The notes beneath the pieces were generated by a model that was not told the DNA's origin, searched no databases, and saw nothing but the letters and a program-made list of their open reading frames with translations. 64,000 bases of DNA from Pseudomonadales bacterium (GTDB lineage: Bacteria > Pseudomonadota > Gammaproteobacteria > Pseudomonadales > Pseudohongiellaceae), in the NCBI GenBank assembly GCA_024234395.1, contig JACKOH010000001.1:1445001-1509000 (forward strand), read 5' to 3'. Positions 45,521 to 55,144 of this stretch are shown in pieces (the first letter of the stretch is position 1; every line of letters begins with the position of its first letter). The translations under genes were made by a program, and so were the position numbers.

Positions 45521-46942
45521 CTATAGAATCAGCTTCAGCGTGCGGGAAAGAAACTGCTTGGTTTTTTCAATCAATGGACGTCGCTGCCAGGTATCAAGTT
45601 GAACTTGTTCTGATATTTCTATATCCGCCAGAAAGCGCTCTGCCATCGCCTTCCCAAATGATTGTCCGATGACGATTGCGTTGATTTCGTTGTTGTAGAA
45701 AAAGCTCAGCGAGTCAAGATTACTGGAGCCGACCGTAGACCAGACGTTGTCGACGACCGCCGTCTTGGCATGCAATACAGTCTCTTCGGTCTCCCAGATT
45801 TGAACGCCGGCCCGCAGCAGATCGCTGTAGTGAGCGCGCGCTGCATTAATTGCCAGACCGGAATCTGAGGTCCCCGGTAACAGCAATCGCACATCGACAC
45901 CGCGCTTCACTGCTGCTTTCAAGGCCTCGAGAAAGGTGTTATCGGGAATAAAATAGGCCTGGGTGATCCAGATGTTCCGCTCTGCTGCTGTGATAGCATC
46001 CAGGTAGCTGGCCCGGACTTCAGACAATTCGAGGTCCCCACCTTCCGACGCCATGACCCTGACCAGCTGCTTCCCCTCATAACCCATATCCTGGTCAATA
46101 TACCGGGACGGATCGAGAATCTGCCTTTCCTTCTCCACCTTTGAATTCCAGGTGTCGATAAACATCTTTTGAAATTCAAGCACAGCGGAGCCGTCAATAC
46201 GAAGATGCGTATCCCGCCAACCATAGCGGGATTCATGGCGCTTCCCGGACGAAAACGGAAGTGGATTGGATGAACTGCTTGAGTAGTCCTCGGTGATGTT
46301 AATGCCTCCGGTAAACGCTGTGTCGCCATCCACAATCAACAGCTTCCGATGATTGCGAAACGGCAGCTTGACAGGATTTCCACCTGCCAGTGGATTCACC
46401 GGATTCCACTCCAGAATATCGGCACCCGCTTCGCTAAGATCCTGAAAGAAATCGGGATCACTGGTAAAGCTGCCAAAGCTGTCATAGATCAGTTTGACTT
46501 CGATGCCATGAGCCAGTCTTTCCAGCAACGCATCGCGAAAGCGCCTCCCTACGGAGTCACTGGCGAATACGTAGGTCTCAAGGTGAATATGCGATTCCGC
46601 CTTGCCGATGGTTTCCAGCATGGCGTCATAAGTTTCCGGTCCGTCGACCAACAGAGCAAGTTTGTTGTTAACGAACAGGTGTGATTGGCTGATCAATTGT
46701 GCATGTTGCAGAACCGGCAGCATATGCCTTGAATCAAGGGGCGATCCCAGAACCCTGTCCAACAGATTGCTGGCGATTTCCGGAGCTACTTTTCCGATAT
46801 GATCGAACAATTCGACAGGCGGAAGATACTGTGGTTCGGAGAGCGGAATTTGCGCGGGTGATCGGCATCTCACCAGGGTGGTCAGGCAAATAATCAGCCA
46901 GACTATTGAGCAGAGTTTCAAATTTCGCTGGGCAAGCCTCAT
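45521..46942 (-). CDS. Cardiolipin synthase-like phospholipase D protein
   Basis: 473 residues. An N-terminal hydrophobic segment (LCSIVWLIICLTTLVRC) targets the membrane; two PLD HKD motifs follow: HRKLLIVDGDTAFTGG from His198 and HAKTAVVDNVWSTVGSSNLD from His391. This is the layout of bacterial cardiolipin synthases (ClsA/B/C type), which join two phosphatidylglycerols or related lipids. Which Cls class cannot be decided from motifs alone. Starts at ATG 46942 with GGATGAG upstream. Confidence 0.88.
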   Translation of the reverse strand: MRLAQRNLKLCSIVWLIICLTTLVRCRSPAQIPLSEPQYLPPVELFDHIGKVAPEIASNLLDRVLGSPLDSRHMLPVLQHAQLISQSHLFVNNKLALLVDGPETYDAMLETIGKAESHIHLETYVFASDSVGRRFRDALLERLAHGIEVKLIYDSFGSFTSDPDFFQDLSEAGADILEWNPVNPLAGGNPVKLPFRNHRKLLIVDGDTAFTGGINITEDYSSSSSNPLPFSSGKRHESRYGWRDTHLRIDGSAVLEFQKMFIDTWNSKVEKERQILDPSRYIDQDMGYEGKQLVRVMASEGGDLELSEVRASYLDAITAAERNIWITQAYFIPDNTFLEALKAAVKRGVDVRLLLPGTSDSGLAINAARAHYSDLLRAGVQIWETEETVLHAKTAVVDNVWSTVGSSNLDSLSFFYNNEINAIVIGQSFGKAMAERFLADIEISEQVQLDTWQRRPLIEKTKQFLSRTLKLIL

Positions 46943-47666
46943 GAATACTCATCCGCCACTTTTCAATATCCATTCAGAATATGTCAACCTGGAAATGCCC
47001 GATCAGCTTTCACTTGCTGGTCAGATCATGGCGCGAAACCGGGGAATCTGGCTTTTTTTCACCTTGATTTCCAGAAGCACAAGCTTTTGAAAGCCTGCAA
47101 GAGCTGTACCATGAGAAGTTCAATTTCTCTTGCCACTTCCGGCGCTTTCGCCACTGTCGTATCTCTGTTTCACAACGATTCACGTCTTTGCAGCACTTTT
47201 CATTACATCACAGCACTCCTTTATTGATAGCTTGAGACGGCGAGCAATCGAAGACGACTATTTAGCTGGCTTTAAGTTATTCCACTGTTTTTACGAAAAA
47301 GCAGTGCAGAATCCTGCTTTCAGTTTTACGGGTAATTTCTCCACAGTGCGGTAAAAATTACGCCTTATGCAAAATTGCTCAGTCCGAAGTTGCTCGCCCT
47401 TCGCGATGTCAGCCTAACTCATCGCAACAGTGTTGTGACAACACAACATTGTTTGTCGAGTTCGTAATCACAGCTTCAATGGACTGATCCTGAAACAACG
47501 CTTCACTTTTCCGAAGAATCGCCTTTCCAGCCCACCATTACTTCAATCCGTTGTTTTCCATCCGATCTCGGGCCGGATGCTGGCATGCGGATTGCTCCCC
47601 TTCTTCAACGGCAGGTGAGCAGCCTGTTTTTCGATTGCAATTCATCAGTAAGCCAGGAGTCATAAC
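46943..47666. other. AT-rich intergenic region with a palindrome
   Basis: 724 bp between divergent genes, visibly lower in GC than its surroundings from about 47100 to 47560. Short open frames (for example 47130-47354) show no recognisable protein. A perfect palindrome GTGTTGT-G-ACAACAC at 47430-47444 could be a regulator site. The 3' end should hold the promoter of the PepSY-like gene. Composition suggests foreign or decayed DNA, which is inference. Confidence 0.45.
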
Positions 47667-48173
47667 ATGTATCTACAGAGAACTTTTTTGTTTTTCATCG
47701 CCGGAACAGCAATGGTTGGATTGTCCCAGGCACAGGATGTCAGAACGACCCTTACCATCGAAGAACCTCAGGTCCGGGAAATGGTAATAACCGAGGGATA
47801 CGATGATCCGATAACCATTGAACGGGAAGAAAATCTCTGGCGGGTAAAGAGTACTGAATCCGGAAGCAACGAAGAGATTGTATTGTTCGTTGACAATGAC
47901 GGGAACGTTCTCAGTGCCTCTGAAGTTACCACAATGCGCATTTCACAAGACGCCTCAGGATTTGAGGAGACCGATCAACATGAAATTGAAATCCTGAATG
48001 AAAGTTCGGTAGTCACCGTCGTCATGAATGCAGGATTTCATAACGTACATGACATCGACTTTCTTGATGGAAGAGGCGTCTGGAAAGCAGAGGCGGACGA
48101 CATATCCGGAGAAGACTACGAACTCCATGTTAATCCGGAAAACGGCAATATTGTGCATATTGAGGACGACTGA
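47667..48173 (+). CDS. Secreted PepSY-like protein
   Basis: 168 residues with a signal peptide (TFLFFIAGTAMVGLSQAQ). The mature part has repeated short beta units, ENLWRVKSTESGSNEEIVLF and GRGVWKAEADDISGEDYELH, the latter followed by VNPENGNIVHIEDD. These resemble PepSY domains, found in periplasmic inhibitors and sensors. Very acidic. AGGAG is 8 nt before the ATG and a strong terminator follows. Confidence 0.72.
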   Translation: MYLQRTFLFFIAGTAMVGLSQAQDVRTTLTIEEPQVREMVITEGYDDPITIEREENLWRVKSTESGSNEEIVLFVDNDGNVLSASEVTTMRISQDASGFEETDQHEIEILNESSVVTVVMNAGFHNVHDIDFLDGRGVWKAEADDISGEDYELHVNPENGNIVHIEDD

Positions 48174-48212
48174 TCCTCATTGGAATTCACAGGGACGTGA
48201 TTTTTCCGGCCG

Positions 48213-48243
48213 GCTCCCGCCGATAGGCGGGAGCTTTTTTTTT
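48213..48243 (+). terminator. Intrinsic terminator of the PepSY-like gene
   Basis: Perfect 9-bp stem GCTCCCGCC/GGCGGGAGC with GATA loop, followed by nine T. The following 340 bp (48244-48587) contain no gene I can support. Confidence 0.92.
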
Positions 48244-48587
48244 GCGCCGAATCCGGACTATCGATCCTGTGTACAGTCACAGCATTGACTCCAGATCATC
48301 CACTGTAACTGGAATGTCGGGCAACGGGGACACTTAACTGACCATTTTTCAGAAGGTTACAATACGGGCAGCAGCGATGTCGGGGTTTCCCGACAACCTG
48401 TCAACCAGTCGTTCTGTCAGCAGCATCAGACAGGAAAGAATCACAGCAGCTCTGTCAGAGTGAGGTCCAGGTGCCTGGGAAGCGCTCCTTCTGCTGCTTC
48501 TGTTCTCTCCTGTTCTCATCAAAATCAATCGTAATCCACGCTGACGTCCGTCCCACTACCGTGGAACTGCCGATAATCTGGAAGGCC

Positions 48588-48630
48588 AAAAAAATGGCCC
48601 TCCAGGCAACTTCACAAACCTGGAGGACCA
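48588..48630 (-). terminator. Intrinsic terminator of the BON-domain gene
   Basis: On the minus strand a stem CCTCCAGG/CCTGGAGG extended by TGG/CCA across one mismatch, then GGCCA and a run of seven T (plus-strand A run 48588-48594). Lies about 40 bp past the BON gene stop. Confidence 0.65.
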
Positions 48631-48668
48631 CCTCTGATACAAATTATGCGGGCAGAGCCGCGTGGATA

Positions 48669-49304
48669 TTATCTGTCGGAAGCAACAATCATCAGGTTGT
48701 TCGTGACTTCCATGACATTGCTGGTATTGGCAGCGATAGTTTCAGCCAGCTCGCTTTCCTCGGGCGAAGAGACATCTCCTGACAGCGTCACCACCTGGTG
48801 ATTGGTATCCACGTCGATTGATAATCCGGACGTGTCTGAGTTTGCCAACAGTTTGGATTTAATCGTAGCAGTGATTGTTGCGTTACTCACCCAGTTCGAA
48901 AGCGTATCGCCGGCTTCTGACAATTCATGCTGAGTCTGATCAATCACGCCCGGCTTTCCGGTAACCTCCAATTGATTGTCTATGTCCTCGACACCTTCGA
49001 CACCACGGACGAGTTCGGTCGCCAGGCTTTTCTCCACGTCACTGCTCACGGTTCCGGTCAGAAGCACGTTACTCTGGTCGACATCGGTATCGATGGTAAA
49101 GGAATTCAGCATCGTATTCAGGGTAAGCACAGTTTCAATCTTCCCGGTAAGCCAGGCATCATGGGCCGCGCCCTTGAAGCTCTGCTGGGACTGCTGGGAA
49201 AACGCCGGTGCCGTAGAAACCACCACCGCAGTAGTAAAAACTACTACCATAGAGGTAATTTTTATAGCTTTCCTGACAGGCAATTTAAGAATATTGGTAA
49301 TCAT
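48669..49304 (-). CDS. Periplasmic BON-domain protein (OsmY-like)
   Basis: 211 residues. A signal peptide (ITSMVVVFTTAVVVSTAPAF) is followed by two BON domains: AWLTGKIETVLTLNTMLNSF..VLLTGTVSSDVEK and ATITATIKSKLLANSDTSGL..VVTLSGDVSSPEE. BON proteins such as OsmY are periplasmic, bind phospholipid surfaces and are often stress-induced. ATG 49304 is chosen as the start of the signal; the frame is open to 49370. Confidence 0.88.
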   Translation of the reverse strand: MITNILKLPVRKAIKITSMVVVFTTAVVVSTAPAFSQQSQQSFKGAAHDAWLTGKIETVLTLNTMLNSFTIDTDVDQSNVLLTGTVSSDVEKSLATELVRGVEGVEDIDNQLEVTGKPGVIDQTQHELSEAGDTLSNWVSNATITATIKSKLLANSDTSGLSIDVDTNHQVVTLSGDVSSPEESELAETIAANTSNVMEVTNNLMIVASDR

Positions 49305-49687
49305 GTTATCTGCACTCCTGATTTCAGTTACTGTTAAAGAAGAGTATGATGAACAACTCTTTGCTATCACTTAGCTTCAGCAATACAACAGCAATGAACA
49401 TGCCAACTAAAAGTCAACATGCAAAGGTCAATCTACCGAATCCGCGATCAGTACCGCTTCCCGAAACACCGCTTCAGAATGCTGTAACCGACAGCGTGCG
49501 CGATGCCCGGGAGGGCTACGATACCGCTCAGCTGCCGCTGGCCTGATAGCTTCTGACAGATCCACTTCGAACCTGGTTGCCCGACTACCGTACCCAGGGT
49601 TGCTCCCCGCATCAGTTATCGTACTTACAATAATTAACAGGCAATTTTGTTCGCTCCAGTGAACACACCGAGGCAACACAGAATTTC
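49305..49687. other. Intergenic region between divergent BON and mrcB genes
   Basis: 383 bp. Must contain the promoters of both genes; no clear consensus pair was found. A 66-codon plus-strand frame at 49346-49546 shows no similarity and no SD. Nothing else is seen. Confidence 0.4.
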
Positions 49688-52033
49688 ATGACAGAACTCG
49701 AACCAGGTCCCCCACCTGACAGTCAACACCACCAGGTTACAGGCCGGAAATGGTCTCGCCTGAAACTGCTGCTCGGCGGGACAACATTACTTGTCACCGT
49801 GGCATTGGCTGGATGGTTTGCGTGGATCGACTTCAAAATCCGCCGCGATTTCGAAACACTGCAATGGGCATTGCCGGCGCGACTGTACGCGAGACCGGTT
49901 GAACTCTATGTAGGCGCTCCCGTCAGTTCCGAGGATGTGATAGACACTCTTCAACGTCTGGGATATCGCCATTCCGACTCTATCGACGGGCCCGGTGAGT
50001 ACAGCGTGAACGACAGCGTCGTGCAGTTGTGGACCCGTGGCTTCGACTTCTGGGACGGCGAGGAGGTCAGCAGGCAGGTGGAACTGGATTTCCTCGGCAG
50101 CCATGTGAACCGCTTACTTAACCTGAGCCGGGACAGTGAATTCCCACTGCTACGGCTGGAGCCCGTGGAAATTGCACAGATCAATCCTGATACCGGCGAA
50201 GACCGACTGCCGTTATCTTTATCCGAGGTACCGACCGACCTGATCAATGCCGTAGTGGCCGTGGAGGATCGCCGTTTTTACGATCACTTCGGTGTGGATC
50301 CCATTGGGATTTTGCGGGCGCTGCTATCCAACCTCCGCGCCGGCGCTATCGTTCAGGGTGGCAGCACACTCACTCAGCAGCTTATTAAAAACCTGTATCT
50401 GACTCAGGACCGTACCTGGCACCGCAAGATCGAAGAAGCCCTGATGGCGCTGGCTCTGGAACTCCATTTCAGCAAGGACGAAATTCTGGCCGCCTACCTC
50501 AATGAGGTGTTCCTGGGTCAGGATGGCAATCGGGCCATTCACGGCTTCGCTCTGGCTGCGGAATATTATTTTGGCCGTCCACTTGGCGAACTGCCGCTTC
50601 AGGATCTGGCATTGCTGGCCGGTCTGCCGCGTGGAGCGTCCTATTACAATCCGCGCCGTAACCCGGAACGGGCTCTGGAACGCCGCAACGTGGTGCTTAC
50701 CCGGATGCTGGATCAGGATTTCATTACCCCGGCGGAGAATGGCGAGGCGCGAACACAACCTCTGGGGGTATCGGAACGATCGACACAGCGTGGTAGAGGA
50801 TATCCTGCGTTCATGGACCTGGTGCGCAGCGATATCGCTCGTGACTACGACGCCCAGGCCCTGCAGACCGAAGGTTTGCGCATATTCACCACCCTGGATC
50901 TGCGCATCCAGAACACCATGGAAGCGGTCCTAGATGGCGCGGTGGCGGACGTGGAAGTCCCTGCGCCGCCAGGCTCACCACCGGCGCCCCCGCTGCAGGC
51001 AGCCATGGTCATTACCGATGCCGTTACCGGCGAAGTCAGGGCAGTCGCCGGGGGCCGTAAGCCCGGTTATAACGGCTTCAATCGTGCCACCCGGGCACTG
51101 CGTCAGATCGGCTCACTGGTGAAGCCGGCGATCGCGCTGACAGCGCTGGAGAGCGGTGACTTCAACCTCGCGACGGTACTTGACGACTCCCCCCTCAATA
51201 TCACACTGGACAATGGTGATAGTTGGACACCTACTAACTATGGCAACGAGATGTACGGCGATGTGTACCTTTACGATGCCCTGCAGCGATCCCTGAATCT
51301 GGCCACAGTCGACCTGGGAATGCGGTTAGGTGTCCCAAGTGTGATCAATACCTTGCGTAAACTGGGGTTTGACGGGGACGTTCAACCTTATCCCTCTGTG
51401 TTGCTGGGTGCAGTCAACATGACCCCGCTGCAGGTCGCGGGCATGTACCAGACCCTGGCCAGCAATGGATTCCGTTCACCGCTGCGAGCGGTGGAGGCAG
51501 TGACCACAGGCACCGGCGAACGCCTGGCACGTTACGGCATCGCCACCGAGCAGGTGGCAGATCCTGTCTCCATGTTCCAGCTCGAATGGGCAATGCAGGG
51601 CGTATTTGAACGCGGTACCGCCAGAAGCATGCTCAATCGCCTGGACCGGCGGTTACCGCTGGCCGGCAAAACGGGCACTACCAACGACTTGCGTGACAGC
51701 TGGTTTGCCGGCTACGGTGGGGACCTGGTGGGCGTGGTGTGGCTGGGCTATGACGACAATCGTGCCACCGGGCTTACCGGTGCCTCCGGAGCACTGCGGG
51801 TATGGTCCGACATCATGGAGCGTCTGAATCTGCAACGTCGCCAGCTGGTAGCACCGGCGCAGGTAAGCTGGCAACGGGTCGCTGCCGAACCTGTACACAC
51901 CGAGTCGGCTCGCGACTGCCAGTCGCCGCTGATGCTGCCCTTTCGCGACGACCAGATGCCGCCACCGGCGGTGAATTGTGAAAGTCGCGAGTCACTGATA
52001 AACCAACTGTTCGACCGATTCCGGAGCCTGTAA
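49688..52033 (+). CDS. mrcB: Penicillin-binding protein 1B (bifunctional transglycosylase/transpeptidase)
   Basis: 781 residues. Short cytoplasmic tail, one membrane helix (LLGGTTLLVTVALAGWFAWI), UB2H domain (ARLYARPVELYVGAPV to about 110), GT51 transglycosylase with catalytic Glu in VAVEDRRFYDHFGVDP near residue 193 and GGSTLTQQLIKNLYL, and a transpeptidase domain with SxxK in IGSLVKPAIAL near 476 and KTGTTNDLRDSWF. The UB2H domain identifies PBP1b rather than PBP1a. It polymerises and cross-links peptidoglycan at the inner membrane. Two bp upstream of an LpoP-like gene. Confidence 0.96.
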   Translation: MTELEPGPPPDSQHHQVTGRKWSRLKLLLGGTTLLVTVALAGWFAWIDFKIRRDFETLQWALPARLYARPVELYVGAPVSSEDVIDTLQRLGYRHSDSIDGPGEYSVNDSVVQLWTRGFDFWDGEEVSRQVELDFLGSHVNRLLNLSRDSEFPLLRLEPVEIAQINPDTGEDRLPLSLSEVPTDLINAVVAVEDRRFYDHFGVDPIGILRALLSNLRAGAIVQGGSTLTQQLIKNLYLTQDRTWHRKIEEALMALALELHFSKDEILAAYLNEVFLGQDGNRAIHGFALAAEYYFGRPLGELPLQDLALLAGLPRGASYYNPRRNPERALERRNVVLTRMLDQDFITPAENGEARTQPLGVSERSTQRGRGYPAFMDLVRSDIARDYDAQALQTEGLRIFTTLDLRIQNTMEAVLDGAVADVEVPAPPGSPPAPPLQAAMVITDAVTGEVRAVAGGRKPGYNGFNRATRALRQIGSLVKPAIALTALESGDFNLATVLDDSPLNITLDNGDSWTPTNYGNEMYGDVYLYDALQRSLNLATVDLGMRLGVPSVINTLRKLGFDGDVQPYPSVLLGAVNMTPLQVAGMYQTLASNGFRSPLRAVEAVTTGTGERLARYGIATEQVADPVSMFQLEWAMQGVFERGTARSMLNRLDRRLPLAGKTGTTNDLRDSWFAGYGGDLVGVVWLGYDDNRATGLTGASGALRVWSDIMERLNLQRRQLVAPAQVSWQRVAAEPVHTESARDCQSPLMLPFRDDQMPPPAVNCESRESLINQLFDRFRSL

Positions 52034-52035
52034 GC

Positions 52036-52518
52036 ATGTTATCGCGACTGCCGTTACTGTTGTCCCTGAGTATCATGTCGGCCTGTGCCACCTATAACAC
52101 CGGCAGAGTTCCGGTTTCGACCAGCTCACCGACAGTGCAGCGGGAGACGCCTGCCGTTTCCGGGGGGCAGCGGTCCCAGCCCTCGGTGAGTCCAGCACAG
52201 GAGAATGTTCCACCTGAACCGGTGCCGGAAAGCAGCCGGGAGCCGGCGACTCCCGCATCGACCCTGATGGTTTCGGTGGACGATGCTATTGCTGCAGGTG
52301 ATCTGGAACGGGCGGCTGCAATCAGCGAACGCGCATTACGAATCAGTCCCAGAGACGCCTACCTGTGGTACCGGCTGGCCGATATCCGCTATCAACAGGG
52401 GCAGTACACCAATGCCGAGGGATTTGCGCGCCGGGCACAGAGTTTCGCCGGCGATGATCGCAATCTGAGCCAAGACATAAACCTGTTGCTGTCCCGTATT
52501 AGCCAGGCTTCCAGGTAG
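52036..52518 (+). CDS. LpoP-like TPR lipoprotein, probable PBP1b activator
   Basis: 160 residues. Lipobox IMSAC (Cys17), a Pro/Ser-rich linker to about residue 75, then a TPR-like region (AIAAGDLERAAAISERALRI, DAYLWYRLADIRYQQGQYTN). In Pseudomonas aeruginosa the PBP1b activator LpoP is a TPR lipoprotein encoded with mrcB; the 2-bp spacing, lipid anchor, linker and TPR match that arrangement. Assigned by architecture and synteny rather than sequence identity. Confidence 0.78.
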   Translation: MLSRLPLLLSLSIMSACATYNTGRVPVSTSSPTVQRETPAVSGGQRSQPSVSPAQENVPPEPVPESSREPATPASTLMVSVDDAIAAGDLERAAAISERALRISPRDAYLWYRLADIRYQQGQYTNAEGFARRAQSFAGDDRNLSQDINLLLSRISQASR

Positions 52519-52535
52519 CTCTCTGTGCCTGGAGT

Positions 52536-54941
52536 TCAGGGATACTCACCCCACTCACTCGCGATAACCTCACCCTGATGCACGTAAAACACGGCATTGT
52601 CCACCAGCACCGAGCGGTCACCAAACGGGCTGTAGTAGCCGATTGAGCCCGGCTCAGTGCCATAGACAAGTCCCACCTGTTTGATTTCTGTATCGTCTAT
52701 TTCAAAACTGTACAGTCCGGTATGGGTATAGTCATACCAGGCATTGGGTGCAGCAGGGTCGAACCAGGGATGAGTTGGTATCGTGTCGTACAGGTCGACC
52801 GGTATCGCGATACGGGCCGGCTCCTCTCCGATCGCCGGCAGGAATGACAGTGCATGGTGATCGTAAAGCACCTCGGACTGCGTCCCGCGCCTGCCAAGAA
52901 CCACCGAACTGAGTTCGACGGGATCTGCGGGATCGGCAACATTGAACAGCGAGAGCTTGACACCCTGGTACCAGGCGCCACGGGTACCATTGAAATCCGA
53001 TGACTGGGAATCGGCTACCGCATCCTTGCCGATTCCCAGTAGAAGTTCGTCGCTGATGGGGTGCAGATAATCCGAATAGCCGTCGATCTGCAGTTCCCCG
53101 GCGATGCTCGGTTTTTCCTGGTTGCTCAGATCGATTACATAGAGTGGATCGGTAAGCAGAAAGGTGACCAGGTAGGCGCGATCGCCGACAAACCGGGCGG
53201 CATACAGTTGTTCCCCCGGTTTGCCAATGCCTTCAATGGAGTCGACAGTTTTCAATTGACTGGCCGAATCCGCTTCCTTCAACACCGTCAGCAGCGTACT
53301 TGACGATCCATCCCAGGTCTCACCGACTGATGTGACGATGTTCAGGTAGTCCCCGTTTTCACCCATCCGAAAGGATTTCTTGTCTTCTGTCCAGCCCAGG
53401 TGGCCCTTTACCTGGCCAGAACCACGATAGGTAATGCCGGATTCCGCCAGCGCGAACTTGTGAACCGCGGTGGTATGATCCGGCTGGTAGAACAGTCTGT
53501 CGAACTCCAGGTTCGAGTACTCATAACGTGTGGTGGCGAGGTAGAGAGACTGAGGTGTCATGTACAGAGTTTCAGAATCGCCGATAAAACAGGTGCTCTG
53601 ATACTCCAGAGGCTGTGTCAGCGGAATCGCTGAGACAGTCACTATCGATGGATTGACACCCTGCTCCAGATTACTCGTAGTCAGGTAACAGTTTTCGGCG
53701 TCGACCAGATCAGATTCGTTGTCGTTGCTGTCGACTGCTTTCGGCAACAGTTCACTCAGTGTGACATCACTCAGAAGTGCGTCATTGGCCGCCAGCGACT
53801 CGACGTCATAGGCATAGGGGATCCAGCCCTCAATAAACGGTGTATAGCGGGTTACGACATACAACGTATCGCCGACACGGCGGCTGGAAACCAGGCTGCC
53901 ATCCAGCGTCAGGGTTTCCAGCGACTCCAGTTGTGCCGGGTCACTGGCATCGAAGAATTCCAGTTCGGTCCTGTTGCTGCCCCATCCCCACACGTCGAGC
54001 CACAGGTGATTATTCTGGTTCCCGGCCAGAGTGACGAGCGTGTCGCTGGTGCCGGCGGTCGGGCTTCCCTCCCCGGTTATCAGGTACATACCGTTGGCAG
54101 TCTGACTTCCACTCAGTGGAACACTGGACAGCTCCCTGGCCTCGACTTTCTCACTGTCCAGTTCATAGGTGACTATACAGGTCGTCAACTCACAGGTGCG
54201 CAACAGCAGCAGATGGTCAGCGTCCGCTTTTACCACGTCAGCCTCGTCAACACCCTGCTCCTGGAGATTGGTACCGGAAACACGGCCGGATCCCCCACTG
54301 CTGTCCTCAGCCGTGGCGGCCAGGACGAAATCGCCGGAGGCGTAGAACTGATTGCCGGAACTGTTTTGCAACGCCTTCTTGAGAAAGGTTTCCATCGCCA
54401 GGCTGGAACGGAATGGATGCAACACGTCCTGGTTGGCCGGATGCACAACAAAATGAAGCGGCGCAGGACTGATGACCGGTTCATTGCCCGGTATAACGTA
54501 GGCTGCCCAGAAATAAAACTCGCCGGGAGGCAGGTTGTTGTCAGCCAGGACATCGAACGTATGGGAATCCGCCAGTTCGACTTCCTGGTAGGGGATTAGT
54601 CCCTCCAGAGTATGATCCCAGGGAATCCAGCCGTCCGGCGTCTTGATAAACCAGGTGCCGTCCAGCGTCGCCCCCAGGTAGAGCTGCCCGGCCCTACCGC
54701 GATCCTGACTGGCAACTTCCAGTGTGAACTCACTGGTGTAGGTATCCGTTTCCAGATAGGCCCAGGCATATTCGTGGGGAGCAGCTGCCGTGACAAAGGC
54801 GTTTCCGTCAGCAGACTCGATACGACCGGCGAAATCCGGTTGTGCCGCCCGAACCGGGCAGGAAAAAAGCAATGCCAGCAGCATCATGCAGGCCAACTGG
54901 ATTACCGGCCCCGCAATCCAGCGTAACCCGAAAGTGTTCAT
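52536..54941 (-). CDS. Large exported beta-propeller domain protein
   Basis: 801 residues with an N-terminal signal (LACMMLLALLFSCPVRAAQ). After an N-terminal beta-rich region, residues from about 240 match the secreted beta-propeller family (Pfam Beta_propel type): GVDEADVVKADADHLLLL, ELEFFDASDPAQLESLETL, VSSRRVGDTLYVVTRY, AARFVGDRAYLVTFLLTDPL and YSDYLHPISDELLLGIGKD. Role unknown; probably extracytoplasmic binding. Convergent with the mrcB-lpoP operon. Contains few Cys. Confidence 0.8.
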   Translation of the reverse strand: MNTFGLRWIAGPVIQLACMMLLALLFSCPVRAAQPDFAGRIESADGNAFVTAAAPHEYAWAYLETDTYTSEFTLEVASQDRGRAGQLYLGATLDGTWFIKTPDGWIPWDHTLEGLIPYQEVELADSHTFDVLADNNLPPGEFYFWAAYVIPGNEPVISPAPLHFVVHPANQDVLHPFRSSLAMETFLKKALQNSSGNQFYASGDFVLAATAEDSSGGSGRVSGTNLQEQGVDEADVVKADADHLLLLRTCELTTCIVTYELDSEKVEARELSSVPLSGSQTANGMYLITGEGSPTAGTSDTLVTLAGNQNNHLWLDVWGWGSNRTELEFFDASDPAQLESLETLTLDGSLVSSRRVGDTLYVVTRYTPFIEGWIPYAYDVESLAANDALLSDVTLSELLPKAVDSNDNESDLVDAENCYLTTSNLEQGVNPSIVTVSAIPLTQPLEYQSTCFIGDSETLYMTPQSLYLATTRYEYSNLEFDRLFYQPDHTTAVHKFALAESGITYRGSGQVKGHLGWTEDKKSFRMGENGDYLNIVTSVGETWDGSSSTLLTVLKEADSASQLKTVDSIEGIGKPGEQLYAARFVGDRAYLVTFLLTDPLYVIDLSNQEKPSIAGELQIDGYSDYLHPISDELLLGIGKDAVADSQSSDFNGTRGAWYQGVKLSLFNVADPADPVELSSVVLGRRGTQSEVLYDHHALSFLPAIGEEPARIAIPVDLYDTIPTHPWFDPAAPNAWYDYTHTGLYSFEIDDTEIKQVGLVYGTEPGSIGYYSPFGDRSVLVDNAVFYVHQGEVIASEWGEYP

Positions 54942-54963
54942 AGCATTCGCCCGCCTTTTTCAT

Positions 54964-55066
54964 AATTGGGGTCAGAGTTAAAATACAACAGTTTTAGAGC
55001 CGTATGAAGAGACAGACTGCTGGCCCACTGGAAGCAAAATCCTGTATCTTTACTCTTACCCCATTT
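54964..55066. repeat. REPIN-like inverted pair of GGGGTCAGAGT repeats
   Basis: AATTGGGGTCAGAGTTAAAA at 54964-54983 (continuing to 54986) and its inverted counterpart at 55043-55066 (20 of 24 positions match) frame a 56-bp spacer. Sequences of the type TTGGGGTCAGAGTAAAAT are common interspersed repeats in proteobacteria and often linked to REP-associated (RAYT-like) transposases; no transposase is present here. A third copy lies at 57116-57139. Confidence 0.65.
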
Positions 55067-55144
55067 AGTTCAGTTACTTGGACAATTTCCAGATATGGAG
55101 ATACCCTCCATAATGCTTTGCTCCCTGCTAATCGTTGACATCAG

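Noticed and set aside
47130..47354. 74-codon frame in the AT-rich gap
   Set aside because: Low-GC DNA, no SD, no signal or domain.
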